A stretch of 64,000 nt of DNA from positions 14,267,501-14,331,500 of the forward strand of contig JAUIMM010000188.1 in NCBI GenBank assembly GCA_031769625.1. Reading direction: 5' to 3'. A program made the position numbers and the translations under genes. Source of the DNA: Taudactylus pleione (lineage: Eukaryota; Chordata; Amphibia; Anura; Myobatrachidae). Below are positions 35,559 to 45,485 of this stretch, in pieces (positions within the stretch are counted from its first letter, which is position 1; every line of letters starts with the position of its first letter). The notes beneath the pieces are model-generated. The model worked only from the letters and a program-made list of their open reading frames with translations, was not told the DNA's origin and ran no database searches.

Positions 35559-35948
35559 TGACTTAAGCTCTGGGGCATGGGCCTTCATAGAGGACAAGGT
35601 AGTTGATGGCCTTGCATTATCATGATGACTGTTGCGGCAGCTAAAACATTTGGATCATGGCCTTGCTCTCCTGTAATGTGACAGCCCTCCATATTTTCTG
35701 CGGTCTTGAAGCAGTGTCACAAGCAACAATAGTGTAGCCAAGGTGCGGTTACAAAATTCACACATGTGCAGTCGTGTGCACACAGAAAACAAAAATACAA
35801 AAGACACTTTTTTTTTTTTTTTTTTCGGGTCCAGAACTTGGGCCCAAAGCACAGATTGGTGACGACTGGAGTCGGGCAGCACTAGGTTGCGTTGCTGTAT
35901 CTTGTGAGGCTAAGCCTAACATGCACACACAGAAAAAAAATAAAAAGA

Positions 35949-35957
35949 TATATATAT

Positions 35958-36013
<56 letters not shown>

Positions 36014-36040
36014 TTATATATATATATTTTATATTTTTCA
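35949..36040. repeat. (TA)n microsatellite inside the hAT leader
   Basis: A long, slightly impure TA run between two related leader segments that share TCCAGAACTTGGGCCCA. Confidence 0.95.
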
Positions 36041-36205
36041 GGTCCAGAACTTGGGCCCAGATGGATGCAGCAGACAGCACAGTGCAGCACAGCTCTAGCA
36101 CAGAATCAGCACAGGTAAGTAGTACTACCTCTCCCAGCCCTACACTACCCACCCTCCCTGTTCAGTCTCCACAGCCAGAGTGAAATGGTGACCGCCGAAT
36201 GGTCC

Positions 36206-36213
36206 CTTATATA
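36206..36213 (-). promoter_or_regulatory. TATA box of the minus-strand hAT element
   Basis: TATATAAG on the minus strand lies about 165 bases inside the terminus at 36376. The full-length hAT has TATATAAGG at a matching distance (36999). Confidence 0.5.
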
Positions 36214-36399
36214 CATAGAGACAAAAGCTTGTGAGCCGCAAGATTTTATCTCTCTGATTTTGCCTGAGTTTGAGATCCAGGGCCAGCGGTGGAACCAAAC
36301 GCATGTTCGGTTCTTGCTCCGGATCTCAAAATTCGGGTGGGTTCGGATCTCTGAGATCCGAACCCGCTCATCTCCTATATATATATATTTAATTAGCAA

Positions 36400-36795
36400 G
36401 CTCATTTATATTAACCTGTGTCAGCTGCTTTTTTGGTAGTATGATAGAAGCTATGTTTGGTGACTGTCTTGCCTTTTAAAGGCATAAGTTGGTTGGCAGG
36501 TAAGCTTTAAACCAGTTAATATGTTTTCAGTTTAAACTCTGTGATATCAGCTACTTTCCATAAGTATGACAGATAATGTAGGACCTGCAGAGAAATGGGG
36601 TCCTGTGATGTGGGCTGCAGGCTTAAGTGCATTGATCAATCCATGAACCAAAACCCCATTATTTATGTATTTTGGAGAGTGATTTAACAATGGTGAGCTG
36701 AGTTTTCCGTTTTTTTTTATTTATTTAAGCAATGTGGTCACAAGCCACTTGCACCCCAGTCCTGGTAGTGGTGAGTGCAGTGGATTTCTGACGTG

Positions 36796-36797
<2 letters not shown>
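36400..36797 (+). repeat. Left copy of a divergent inverted repeat pair
   Basis: The text matches the reverse complement of 43415-43740 (shared TGTGTCAGCTG, AGCTTTAAACC, GGGGTCC and CATTGATCAAT with CATGAACCAAAACCCCA). Both copies end in GGTGAGTGCAG followed by (TA)n. The pair brackets the large hAT element. Confidence 0.7.

Positions 36798-36838
<41 letters not shown>
36798..36838. repeat. (TA)n microsatellite
   Basis: Directly abuts the 5' terminus of the large hAT element. Confidence 0.95.
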
Positions 36839-36841
<3 letters not shown>

Positions 36842-36998
36842 GGGTGAGCGGGTTCGGATTTCTGAAATCCGAACCCCCCCGAGCCCCCCCGATCCGAGGC
36901 AGATCCGAGTCAGGCTCAACTTTTCCCACCTGACTCGGATCTGAAATCGAGGCAAAATGTCATCATCCCGCCTTCCGAGTCTCACGGGTTTTGGATCC

Positions 36999-37007
36999 TA
37001 TATAAGG
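36999..37007 (+). promoter_or_regulatory. TATA box of the large hAT element
   Basis: TATATAAGG, 160 bases inside the terminus, is followed by a GC-rich, CTG-repeated leader. It is probably the transposase promoter. Confidence 0.55.
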
Positions 37008-37284
37008 TACCCGCGTCGTTGTTGTGCTGTGCTGTGCTGCGCTGTGCTGCTGTTGTCCACTACTTCAAAGTCCAAAGGGGCTGGCTGTGTTGTGCTGTGC
37101 TGCTGTTGTTAATAGGGGCTGTGTCCACTACTTGAAAGTCCATAGCAGCTGGCTGGACTGTGTTGTGCAGTCAGTTCTCCATAGGGGCTGTGTCCACTCC
37201 AAAGTCCTGTGCAGTGTCCCAGTCCTAAAGGGGTGCTGCAGTGTTGTCCAGGGGGTGCTCTGTCCATCAGGGGTGCTCCCCCCA

Positions 37285-40200
37285 AGTGTTAAAAAAATAA
37301 TATATTTTCTGTGTTTGTGAATAGTGTGTGCAGTAGCCGCACGTGCATCAACAAAGTAGTGCCAAGCGTGCGCCTGTGTCATAAGTAAAGGGCCGGCTGG
37401 CTTGACCGTTAAAGGGTGCTGTAACCCCCAAAGTACACTCCAGTCCAAACCAAAAAAAAAAATATTTTCTGTGTTTGTGAATTGTGTGCGCAGTAGCCAC
37501 ACGTGCATCAACAATGTAGTGCCCAGCGTGCGCCTGTGTCATAAGTAAAGGGCCGTCTGGCTTGACCGTTAAAGGGTGCTGTAACCCGGAAAGTACACTC
37601 CAGTCCAAACCAAAAAAAAAATTATTTTCTGTGTTTGTGAATTGTGTGCGCAGTAGCTGCACGTGCATCAACAAAGTAGTGCCAAGCGTGCATCTGTGTC
37701 ATAAGTAAAGGGCCGGCTGGCTTGACCGTTAAAGGTTGCTGTAACCCGGAAAGTACACTCCAGTCCAAGCAAAAAAAAAATTATTTTCTGTGTTTGTGAA
37801 TTGTGTGCGCAGTAGCCGCACGTGCATCAACAAAGTAGTGCAAAGCGTGCGCCTGTGTCATAAGTAAAGGGCCGGCTGGCTTGACCGTTAAAGGGTGCTG
37901 TAACCCGGAAAGTACACTCCAGTCCAAACCAAAAAAAAAATTATTTTCTGTGTTTGTGAATTGTGTGCGCAGTAGCCGCACGTGCATCAACAAAGTAGTG
38001 CCAAGCGTGCGCCTGTGTCATAAGTAAAGGGCCGGCTGGCTTTACCATTAAAGGGTGATGTAACCCCCAAAGTATACTCCAGTCCAAACCAAAAAAAAAA
38101 TTATTTTCTGTGTTTGTAAATTGTGTGCGCAGTAGCCGCACGTGCATCAACAAAGTAGTGCCAAGCGTGCGCCTGTGTCATAAGTAAAGGGCCAGCTGGC
38201 TTGACCGTTAAAGGATGCTGTAACCCCCAAAGTACACTCCAGTCCAAACCAAAAAAAAAAATATTTTCTATGTTTGTGAATTGTGTGCGCAGTAGCCGCA
38301 CGTGCATCAACAAAGTAGTGCCAAGCGTGCGCCTGTGTCATAAGTAAAGGGCCAGCTGGCTTGACCGTTAAAGGGTGCTGTAACCCCCAAAGTACACTCC
38401 AGTCCAAACCAAAAAAAAAAATATTTTCTGTGTTTGTGAATTGTGTGCGCAGTAGCCGCACGTGCATCAACAAAGTAGTGCCAAGCTTGCGCCTGTGTCA
38501 TAAGCAAAGGGCCAGCTGGCTTGACCGTTAAAGGGTGCTGTAACCCGGAAAGTACACTCCAGTCCAAACAAAAAAAAAAATTATTTTCTGTGTTTGTGAA
38601 TTGTGTGCGCAATAGCCGCACGTGCATCAACAAAGTAGTGCCAAGCGTGCGCCTGTGTCATAAGTAAAGGGCCGGCTGGCTTGGCCGTTAAAGGGTGCTG
38701 TAACCCGGAAAGTACACTCCAGTCCAAACCAAAAAAAAATTTATTTTCTGTGTTTGTGAATTGTGTGCACAGTAGCCGCATGTGCATCAACAAAGTAGTG
38801 CCAAGCGTGTGCCTGTGTCATAAGTAAAGGGCCGGCTGGCTTGACCGTTAAAGGGTGCTGTAACCCGGAAAGTACACTCCAGTCCAAACCAAAAAAAAAA
38901 TTATTTTCTGTGTTTGTGAATTGTGTGCGCATTAGCAGCACGTGCATCAACAAAGTAGTGCCAAGCGTGCGCCTGTGTCATAAGTAAAGGGCCGGCTGGC
39001 TTGACCGTTAAAGGCTGCTGTAACCCCCAAAGTATACTCCAGTCCAAACCAAAAAAAAAAATATTTTCTGTGTTTGTGAATTGTGTGCGCAGTAGCCGCA
39101 CGTGCATCAACAAAGTAGTGCCAAGCGTGCGCCTGTGTCATAAGTAAAGGGCCGGCTGGCTTGACCGTTAAAGGGTGCTGTAACCCCCAAAGTACACTCC
39201 AATCCAAACCAAAAAAAAAAATATTTTCTGTGTTTGTGAATTGTGTGCGCAGTAGCCGCACGTGCATCAACAAAGTAGTGCCAAGCGTGCGCCTGTGTCA
39301 TAAGTAAAGGGCAGGCTGGCTTGACCGTTAAAGGGTGCTGTAACCCCCAAAGTACACTCCAGTCCAAACCAAAAAAAAAATTATATTCTGTGTTTGTGAA
39401 TTGTGTGCGCAGTAGCCGCACGTGCATCAACAAAGTAGTGCCAAGCGTGCGCCTGTCTCATAAGTAAAGAGCCAGCTGGCTTGACCGTTAAAGGGTGCTG
39501 TAACCCCCAAAGTACACTCCAGTCCAAACAAAAAAAAAAATTATTTTCTGTGTTTGTGAATTGTGTGCACAGTAGTCGCACGTGCATCAACAAAGTAGTG
39601 CCAAGCTTGCGCCTGTGTCATAAGCAAAGGGCCAGCTGGCTTGACCGTTAAAGGGTGCTGTAACCCGGAAAGTACACTCCAGTCCAAACCAAAAAAAAAA
39701 TTATTTTCTGTGTTTGTGAATTGTGTGCGCATTAGCAGCACGTGCATCAACAAAGTAGTGCCAAGCGTGCGCCTGTGTCATAAGTAAAGGGCCGGCTGGC
39801 TTGACCGTTAAAGGCTGCTGTAACCCCCAAAGTATACTCCAGTCCAAACCAAAAAAAAAAATATTTTCTGTGTTTGTGAATTGTGTGCGCAGTAGCCGCA
39901 CGTGCATCAACAAAGTAGTGCCAAGCGTGCGCCTGTGTCATAAGTAAAGGGCCGGCTGGCTTGGCCGTTAAAGGGTGCTGTAACCCGGAAAGTACACTCC
40001 AGTCCAAACCAAAAAAAAAATTATTTTCTGTGTTTGTGAATTGTGTGCACAGTAGCCGCATGTGCATCAACAAAGTAGTGCCAAGCGTGTGCCTGTGTCA
40101 TAAGTAAAGGGCCGGCTGGCTTGACCGTTAAAGGGTGCTGTAACCCGGAAAGTACACTCCAGTCCAAACCAAAAAAAAAATAATTTTCTGTGTTTGTGAA

Positions 40201-40860
40201 TTGTGTGCGCATTAGCAGCACGTGCATCAACAAAGTAGTGCCAAGCGTGCGCCTGTGTCATAAGTAAAGGGCCGGCTGGCTTGACCGTTAAAGGCTGCTG
40301 TAACCCCCAAAGTATACTCCAGTCCAAACCAAAAAAAAAAATATTTTCTGTGTTTGTGAATTGTGTGCGCAGTAGCCGCACGTGCATCAACAAAGTAGTG
40401 CCAAGCGTGCGCCTGTGTCATAAGTAAAGGGCCGGCTGGCTTGACCGTTAAAGGGTGCTGTAACCCCCAAAGTACTCTCCAATCCAAACCAAAAAAAAAA
40501 ATATTTTCTGTGTTTGTGAATTGTGTGCGCAGTAGCCGCACGTGCATCAACAAAGTAGTGCCAAGCGTGCGCCTGTGTCATAAGTAAAGGGCCGGCTGGC
40601 TTGACCATTAAAGGGTGCTGTAACCCCCAAAGTTTACTCCACTCCAATCCAAAAAAATATATATTTTCTGTGTTTGTGAATTGTGTGCACTGTGGCTGCA
40701 CGTGCATCAACAAAGGAGCAGCGCCAAGCGTGCGCCTGTGTCCCATAAGTAAAGAGCCGGCTGGCTCATTTCTTAAAGGGTGGTGTAACCCACAAAGTGC
40801 ACTACTCTCAAGCAAAAATAAAAAAATATTTTCTGTGTTTGTGTGCGCTTTAGCCGCACG
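37285..40860 (+). repeat. 160-bp tandem array, about 22 units
   Basis: Each unit holds an oligo-A tract, TATTTTCTGTGTTTGTGAAT, GCAGTAGCCGCACGTGCATC and GGCTGGCTTGACCGTTAAAG. Unit variants (CCCCCAAAG versus CCCGGAAAG, and GCGCATTAGCAGC) recur at multiples of 160. The 70-108 codon minus-strand frames are an effect of the repeat. Confidence 0.95.
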
Positions 40861-40880
40861 TATATATCAATATAACATAA

Positions 40881-42735
40881 ATGGAGGACCAAACTTTCTC
40901 CGATAAAAATAAAATAGGGAAAGATCAAGAACCACTTTCTCCTAGTGCTATTGCTGCTGCTCGGAGTTGTTCATCATCCCAGAGAGGAAGTAGGAACATC
41001 ACTACTTTTACTAAACAATTGACCCTCCAACAGTCCCTAGCGATGAGGATGAAGTACGACAGCAGTCATCCTGAAGCAAAACGTATAACTGAGGCCTTGA
41101 CTGCTATGTTGGTGTTAGACGTGCGTCCGGTATCCGCCATTAGTGCAGTGGGATTTAGACAATTGATGGAGGTAGTGTGTCCCCGGTTCCAAATCCCATC
41201 TAGATTCCATCTGCATCCTCAAAGCAGCAGCGACAAGCGTGCGTCTGTCTGTTAAAGGGTGGTGACACCCTCAAAGTGTGCTACACAAACAATAAAAATA
41301 TTGTTATTTTTTTTTCGGTCTTTGTGAAATGTGTGGGCTGTAGCTGCACCTGCATCCTTAAAGCAGCAGTGACAAGCGTGCATCTGTCTGTTAAAGGGTG
41401 GTGACACCCTCAAAGTGTGCTACACACACAATAAAAATATTCTTCTTTTTTCTGTCTTTGTGAATTGTGTGGGCTGTAGCCGCACTTGCATCCTCAAAGC
41501 AGCAGCGACAAGTGTGCGTCTGTCTGTTAAAGGGTGGTGACACCCTAAAAGTGTGCTACACAAACAATAAAAATATTGTTCTTTTTTTTTCGGTCTTTGT
41601 GAAATGTGTGGGCTGTAGCCGCACTTGCATCCTCAAAGCAGCAGCGACAAGCGTGCGTCTGTCTGTTAAAGGGTGGTGACACCCTCAAAGTGTGCTACAC
41701 AAACAATAAAAATATTCTTCTTTTTTCTGTCTTTGTGAATTGTGTGGGCTGTAGCCGCACTTGCATCCTCAAAGCAGCAGCGACAAGCGTGCGTCTGTCT
41801 GTTAAAGGGTGGTGTAACCCTCAAAGTGCTCCAAAAAATAAAAAACTATTTTTTTAATGTGTTTGTGACTTGTGTGCGATGTAGCCGCACGTGCATCAAC
41901 ATAGTAGCAGCGCCAAGCGTGCGCCTGTGTCATAAGTCAAGGGCTGGTTTGGACATCTGGTCCGGACTGAAGGACGTGCCAACAATTTCCGACAAGTCTA
42001 CTGTCACTGCATATGATACTGTCCTCAAAGCAGCAGCGACAAGCGTGCGTCTGTCTGTTAAAGGGTGGTGACACCCTCAAAGTGTGCTACACAAACAACA
42101 AAAATATTGTTCTTTTTTTTCTGTCTTTGTGAATTGTGTGGGCTGTAGCCGCACTTGCATCCTCAAAGCAGCAGCGACAAGCGTGCATCTGTCTGTTAAA
42201 GGGTGGTGTAACCCTCAAAGTGCGCTCCACAAACAATAAAAATATTCTTCTTTTTTTTTTCTTTGTGAATTGTGTGGGCTGTAGCCGCACTTGCATCCTC
42301 AAAGCAGCAGCGACAAGCGTGCGTCTGTCTGTTAAAGGATTACATCGGTGACAGCATCCAAGTAGGCATGTCAGACAGTCCATACCTGTACTGGCAGGAA
42401 AAAGAAGCAATTTGGAGGTCCCTGTACAAACTGGCTCTATTTTACCTGAGTTGCCCCCCCTCCAGTGTGTACTCCGAAAGAGTGTTTAGTGCAGCCGGGA
42501 ACCTTGTCAGCGAAAGGTGTAGGAGGTTGCTTCCACAAAATGTGGAGAAGATGATGTTCATAAAATGAATTATCAACTCTTCCAGGGAGACCAGCCTCCA
42601 GAACGTACAGAGGGACCTGTGGTTGTGGATTCCAGCGGGGACGAATTAATACTCTGTGAGGATGAGGATGTACACACTGAAGAGGGTGAGGAATCGGTGG
42701 ATGAGGAGGATGAGGATGACATCTTGCCTCCGTAG
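40881..42735 (+). pseudogene. hAT transposase, middle replaced by repeats
   Basis: The N-part starts at ATG 40881 (MEDQTFSDKNK) and contains FTKQLTLQQSLAM and ITEALTAMLVLDVRPVS. These blocks also occur in the minus copy near 62840-62750. At about 41215 the frame runs into the 136-bp repeats. A short transposase island (WSGLKDVPTISDKSTVTAYD) lies at about 41955-42015. From about 42340 the hATC dimerisation domain is well preserved: PYLYWQEKEAIWRSLYKLAL, PSSVYSERVFSAAGNLVSE and RCRRLLPQNVEKMMFIK. A one-base shift near 42567 precedes the acidic tail, which ends at the TAG near 42733. Catalytic DDE residues are lost, so the element is nonautonomous. The missing BED finger may have been lost upstream or replaced by the leader array. 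Confidence 0.85.
41215..42340 (+). repeat. 136-bp tandem array interrupting the transposase
   Basis: GTGTGGGCTGTAGCCGCAC recurs at 136-base spacing (about 41333, 41469, 41605, 41741, then 42138 and 42274). One unit at 41850-41950 is of the 160-bp type, and a transposase island sits beside it. Shared words show that both arrays derive from one module. Confidence 0.9.
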
Positions 42736-42791
42736 AGCCAGTTTGTGCAGGGACAGATTAATTGCCAGCTTGTTTTGAGGGGGCACAAACG

Positions 42792-42847
42792 AACCAATCA
42801 TTTCAGCCACAGTTGTGTGGCAGACCCTGGCGTTGAAATGATTGGTT
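42792..42847 (+). promoter_or_regulatory. Conserved hairpin downstream of the hAT transposase
   Basis: AACCAATCATTTCA (42792-42805) pairs perfectly with TGAAATGATTGGTT (42834-42847). Related hairpins sit at the same place in other copies (about 21895-21960, 24255-24315 and 60626-60677). It could be a transposase-binding or RNA-processing structure. Confidence 0.5.
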
Positions 42848-43367
42848 TGTTAAAGTGTGCATGTCCTGTTTATACAACATAAGGGTGGGTGGGAGTTTCC
42901 AAGGACAATTCCATCTTGCACCTCTTTTTTTTCTTTGCATTATGTACAGTTTGGGGCCTAGTTTTTCAAACTGCCATCCTGTCTGCCACTGCAGTTTCAC
43001 GCCTAGATGGGTCACGTGTTTGTGCCGCCCACTCGTGTCGCTTAGCATAGTCATCCAGCTACCTCGGTGCAACCTTTTGGACATAAAAACACTATTGTAT
43101 GGTGTGAGGTGTTCAGAATAGACTGGAAATTAGTGGAAATTAAGGTTATTGAGGTTAATAATAGCATAGGAGCAGAAAAACCCACAAATTCTGTGATTTT
43201 AGCTGTTTTTATGCTTTTATTCAAAAAAATACAGATCCAAAACACAAAACCCAGAACCCAAAACACGGAAGGGTGGTTTTGGCAAAACCAATCCAGATCC
43301 AAAACACGAAGAAAGATCCAGATCCAAAACCAAAACACAAAACACGAAAAGTGGCCGGTGCACACCC

Positions 43368-43370
<3 letters not shown>

Positions 43371-43412
<42 letters not shown>
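43371..43412. repeat. (TA)n microsatellite
   Basis: Directly abuts the 3' terminus of the large hAT element. Confidence 0.95.
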
Positions 43413-43414
<2 letters not shown>

Positions 43415-43418
<4 letters not shown>

Positions 43419-43740
43419 CACAGGGGATCTGCACTCACCATAACTAATAATAATAATGAACATAATAAACAGTGGGGTTTTGGTTCATGAATTGATCAAT
43501 GCATTTAAGCTTGCAGCCCACTGTCACGGGACCCCACTCTACTGCAAGTCCCTACTCTATTGCTCAGGACTATAACATGGACATAGCCATCACATTGGTG
43601 TTAAACTCAGGGTATGCTATCAAGGTTTAAAGCTCACAGCAATTTTGCTTTTAAATGTGAGACAGTTTCCAAGCACACCTGTTGCAAAGCACCTAGGAAA
43701 ACAGCTGACACAAGTTAGATAACTAGTTAATAGGGGTGCA
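43415..43740 (-). repeat. Right copy of the divergent inverted repeat pair
   Basis: Reverse complement of 36400-36797 at moderate divergence. See that entry. Confidence 0.7.
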
Positions 43741-43765
43741 TGAGAAAATGTGATCACAAAAATGA

Positions 43766-43767
<2 letters not shown>

Positions 43768-43808
<41 letters not shown>
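43768..43808. repeat. (TA)n microsatellite
   Basis: TA run ending in a TCTCTATCTATC tract. Confidence 0.95.
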
Positions 43809-43811
<3 letters not shown>

Positions 43812-43908
43812 CTATCTATCTCTCATGAGAGATGGCACTCAAAAAACACTATTTGGCAGGGGGTGCTAAGTCCAAAACAAGCTGTAATATAAACACCATG
43901 TCACTAAG

Positions 43909-44209
43909 CAAGCTAATCACCTGCAGAGTAAACAAAAAAACAGCACTCACGTTTAGATGAATCCACAGGTTTATTCACACGGCATGTAAACAGACATACC
44001 ACATAGCTATCAGTGGCCCAACGATCGTTTCAACTGTATTTCAGTTCCCCTTCTGTGCCCCTTGGGAAAACTGAAGTACAGTTGATACGATTGTTGGACC
44101 ACTGATAGCTATGTGGTATGTCTGTTTACATGCCTTGTGAATAAACCTGTGGATTCATCTAAACGTGAGTGCTGGTTCTTTGTTTAGTCTGCAGGCGATT
44201 AGCTTGCTT
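43909..44209. mobile_element. Long imperfect hairpin, fold-back MITE
   Basis: Arms 43909-44046 and 44068-44209 are near-complete inverted copies (for example GTTTAGATGAATCCACAGG and CCTGTGGATTCATCTAAAC). Each arm carries a degenerate GAAACGATCGTTGG-like block akin to the hammerhead-type repeats. Confidence 0.75.
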
Positions 44210-44210
44210 A

Positions 44211-44618
44211 TACCCCTTTTCCACATAAATTCCAGGTCTGACCCGGAGTTGGAACAAAGTTCCTATCCGGATCAGACCCGGAATTATGCCGGCGCCGACT
44301 CGGGATATTCCCGAGTCAGCGCCGCTCACACCGCAGTCGGGTCTGCATAGACCCGGCTTTTGCGGAGTGAAAGTGGTCGCTTGGAGATGACGTCTTCTCC
44401 AAGCACCACTGAAGCCGGACCAATCAGCCGGCTAGCAGCGCACTCCAGGTCATCGTGACCTGGAGTGCGCTGTTCTCACAGCAGGGTTTCACGGGCTACG
44501 CCCGTGTTAAACCCTGCTAGTTACCTGGGTTGGATCGCCGGGCCACTCAACCCAGCAATCCAACTCTCTCCCCTTTTACACCAGGGAGCTGCCCGGGTTA
44601 ACCTTTCAAAAACCCGGG

Positions 44619-44620
<2 letters not shown>
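44211..44620 (+). mobile_element. PIF/Harbinger-like MITE, family A, right end lost
   Basis: It begins TACCCCTTTTCCACA after TTA (44208-44210) and shares the internal palindromes of the copy at 10495. The terminal ~25 bases are replaced by (TA)n. Confidence 0.75.

Positions 44621-44654
<34 letters not shown>
44621..44654. repeat. (TA)n microsatellite, target of the LTR element
   Basis: TA run up to the LTR edge. It resumes at 52412 on the far side, so the element inserted into this tract. Confidence 0.9.
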
Positions 44655-44657
<3 letters not shown>

Positions 44658-45300
44658 AATGTCTTGGGGTTAATTAGCTCGGCAGTGGGTGAATGGGTAC
44701 AGTGTTTATGTACTTAATGAGGGTCCACACACAGCTTTCAGGTGAGATAAACAGGGTGATGCTTTACTGCCAGCATATGAAATCAGGAAACAGAAAATAA
44801 CAAACAAACTTAGCCCCTGTTTGGGGTGACTAACTCACTTCTTCGACCCTCTCTATAAGGGAGCAGCTAGTCTGCAAACAAAAGTCCCAAGTCAGCTTAG
44901 CCCTGCTTCCTGCAGGTTAACACAGGCTCCGGCCTGGACTTTAGTTGGATGACACAACTACACACACATAGTCTGTATCTGTGCCTTCCCTGTATCCTCC
45001 AGGTTAGGCCTTGGCTCCCTCAGCCTGCAGCTTCACTGCCTTCTCGTCACAGTCTGAGAGTTTGTGGTCCCCCTTTGCCTCCTGCAAGATTCGGACACCG
45101 GCCTCCTGGCCTCCCAATGGGTTGCTCAGCTTCACTGGGCTCTCTGACTGGTCTGCCTTATCAGCCCACACCTGAGCTCTCTCCACCAGGCAGCCCTTAC
45201 CCAACTTCCCAGACTCCTTTTCATCTCTGTGTGGGTGGATCTCTCCTGCCCCACACAGAATTTGCTGCTCACCAGTTCCACCTCTGGTGATACTGCCACA
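44655..45300 (-). repeat. 3' LTR (minus orientation)
   Basis: 646 bp. The minus strand begins TGTGGCAGTATCACCAGAGG and ends CCAAGACATTACA. Relative to the other LTR it has two extra blocks of about 20 bases near 44676 and 44910. Confidence 0.85.
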
Positions 45301-45318
45301 TATCTCCCTCCCCTTCTT
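45301..45318 (-). promoter_or_regulatory. Polypurine tract
   Basis: The minus strand reads AAGAAGGGGAGGGAGATA and touches the 3' LTR, the expected primer for plus-strand synthesis. Confidence 0.75.
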
Positions 45319-45485
45319 GAAACCCCTAGGTTCTGCTACATGGGACGAGGCATTCACATGACGATGTCCCTCTTCACTCTCTACATGAGGGAAATCCACC
45401 GTCTCCGCGGTCATCCAGACTCAGGTCATTTCTGGGGGTCGCATCCTCCAAGTTCCGGAGTTAATTTTTCTCCTCACTTTTTTCC

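Larger units (their letters stand above)
33563..36376 (-). mobile_element. Minus-strand hAT element, C-terminally truncated and interrupted
   Basis: The 5' terminus lies at 36376 (TAGGAGATGAGCGGGTTCGG on the minus strand) beside (TA)n. A TATA box, tandem leader segments with oligo-A tracts (35770-36060) and the transposase N-terminus follow. A 1.1-kb element splits it at 34426-35558. The body ends after the BED finger at 33563. Confidence 0.7.
36839..43370 (+). mobile_element. 6.5-kb BED/hATC-type hAT element with internal arrays
   Basis: It starts TAGGGGTGAGC and ends GGTGCACACCCCTA, short inverted termini of hAT type. The order is a palindromic subterminal GGATTTCTGAAATCC, TATA box, CTG-rich leader, 160-bp array, transposase N part, 136-bp array and hATC domain. 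A conserved hairpin and A/T-rich 3' subterminal text follow. Flanking (TA)n hides the 8-bp duplication. Confidence 0.8.

Noticed and set aside
37128..40815. Repeated 70-142 codon frames on the minus strand
   Set aside because: The same peptide recurs every 160 bases in the tandem array. It is antisense to the hAT leader and is a repeat artefact.
40881..42340. CRISPR-like regular repeats with spacers
   Set aside because: Repeats are 136-160 bp tandem units without unique spacers, in a vertebrate transposon.
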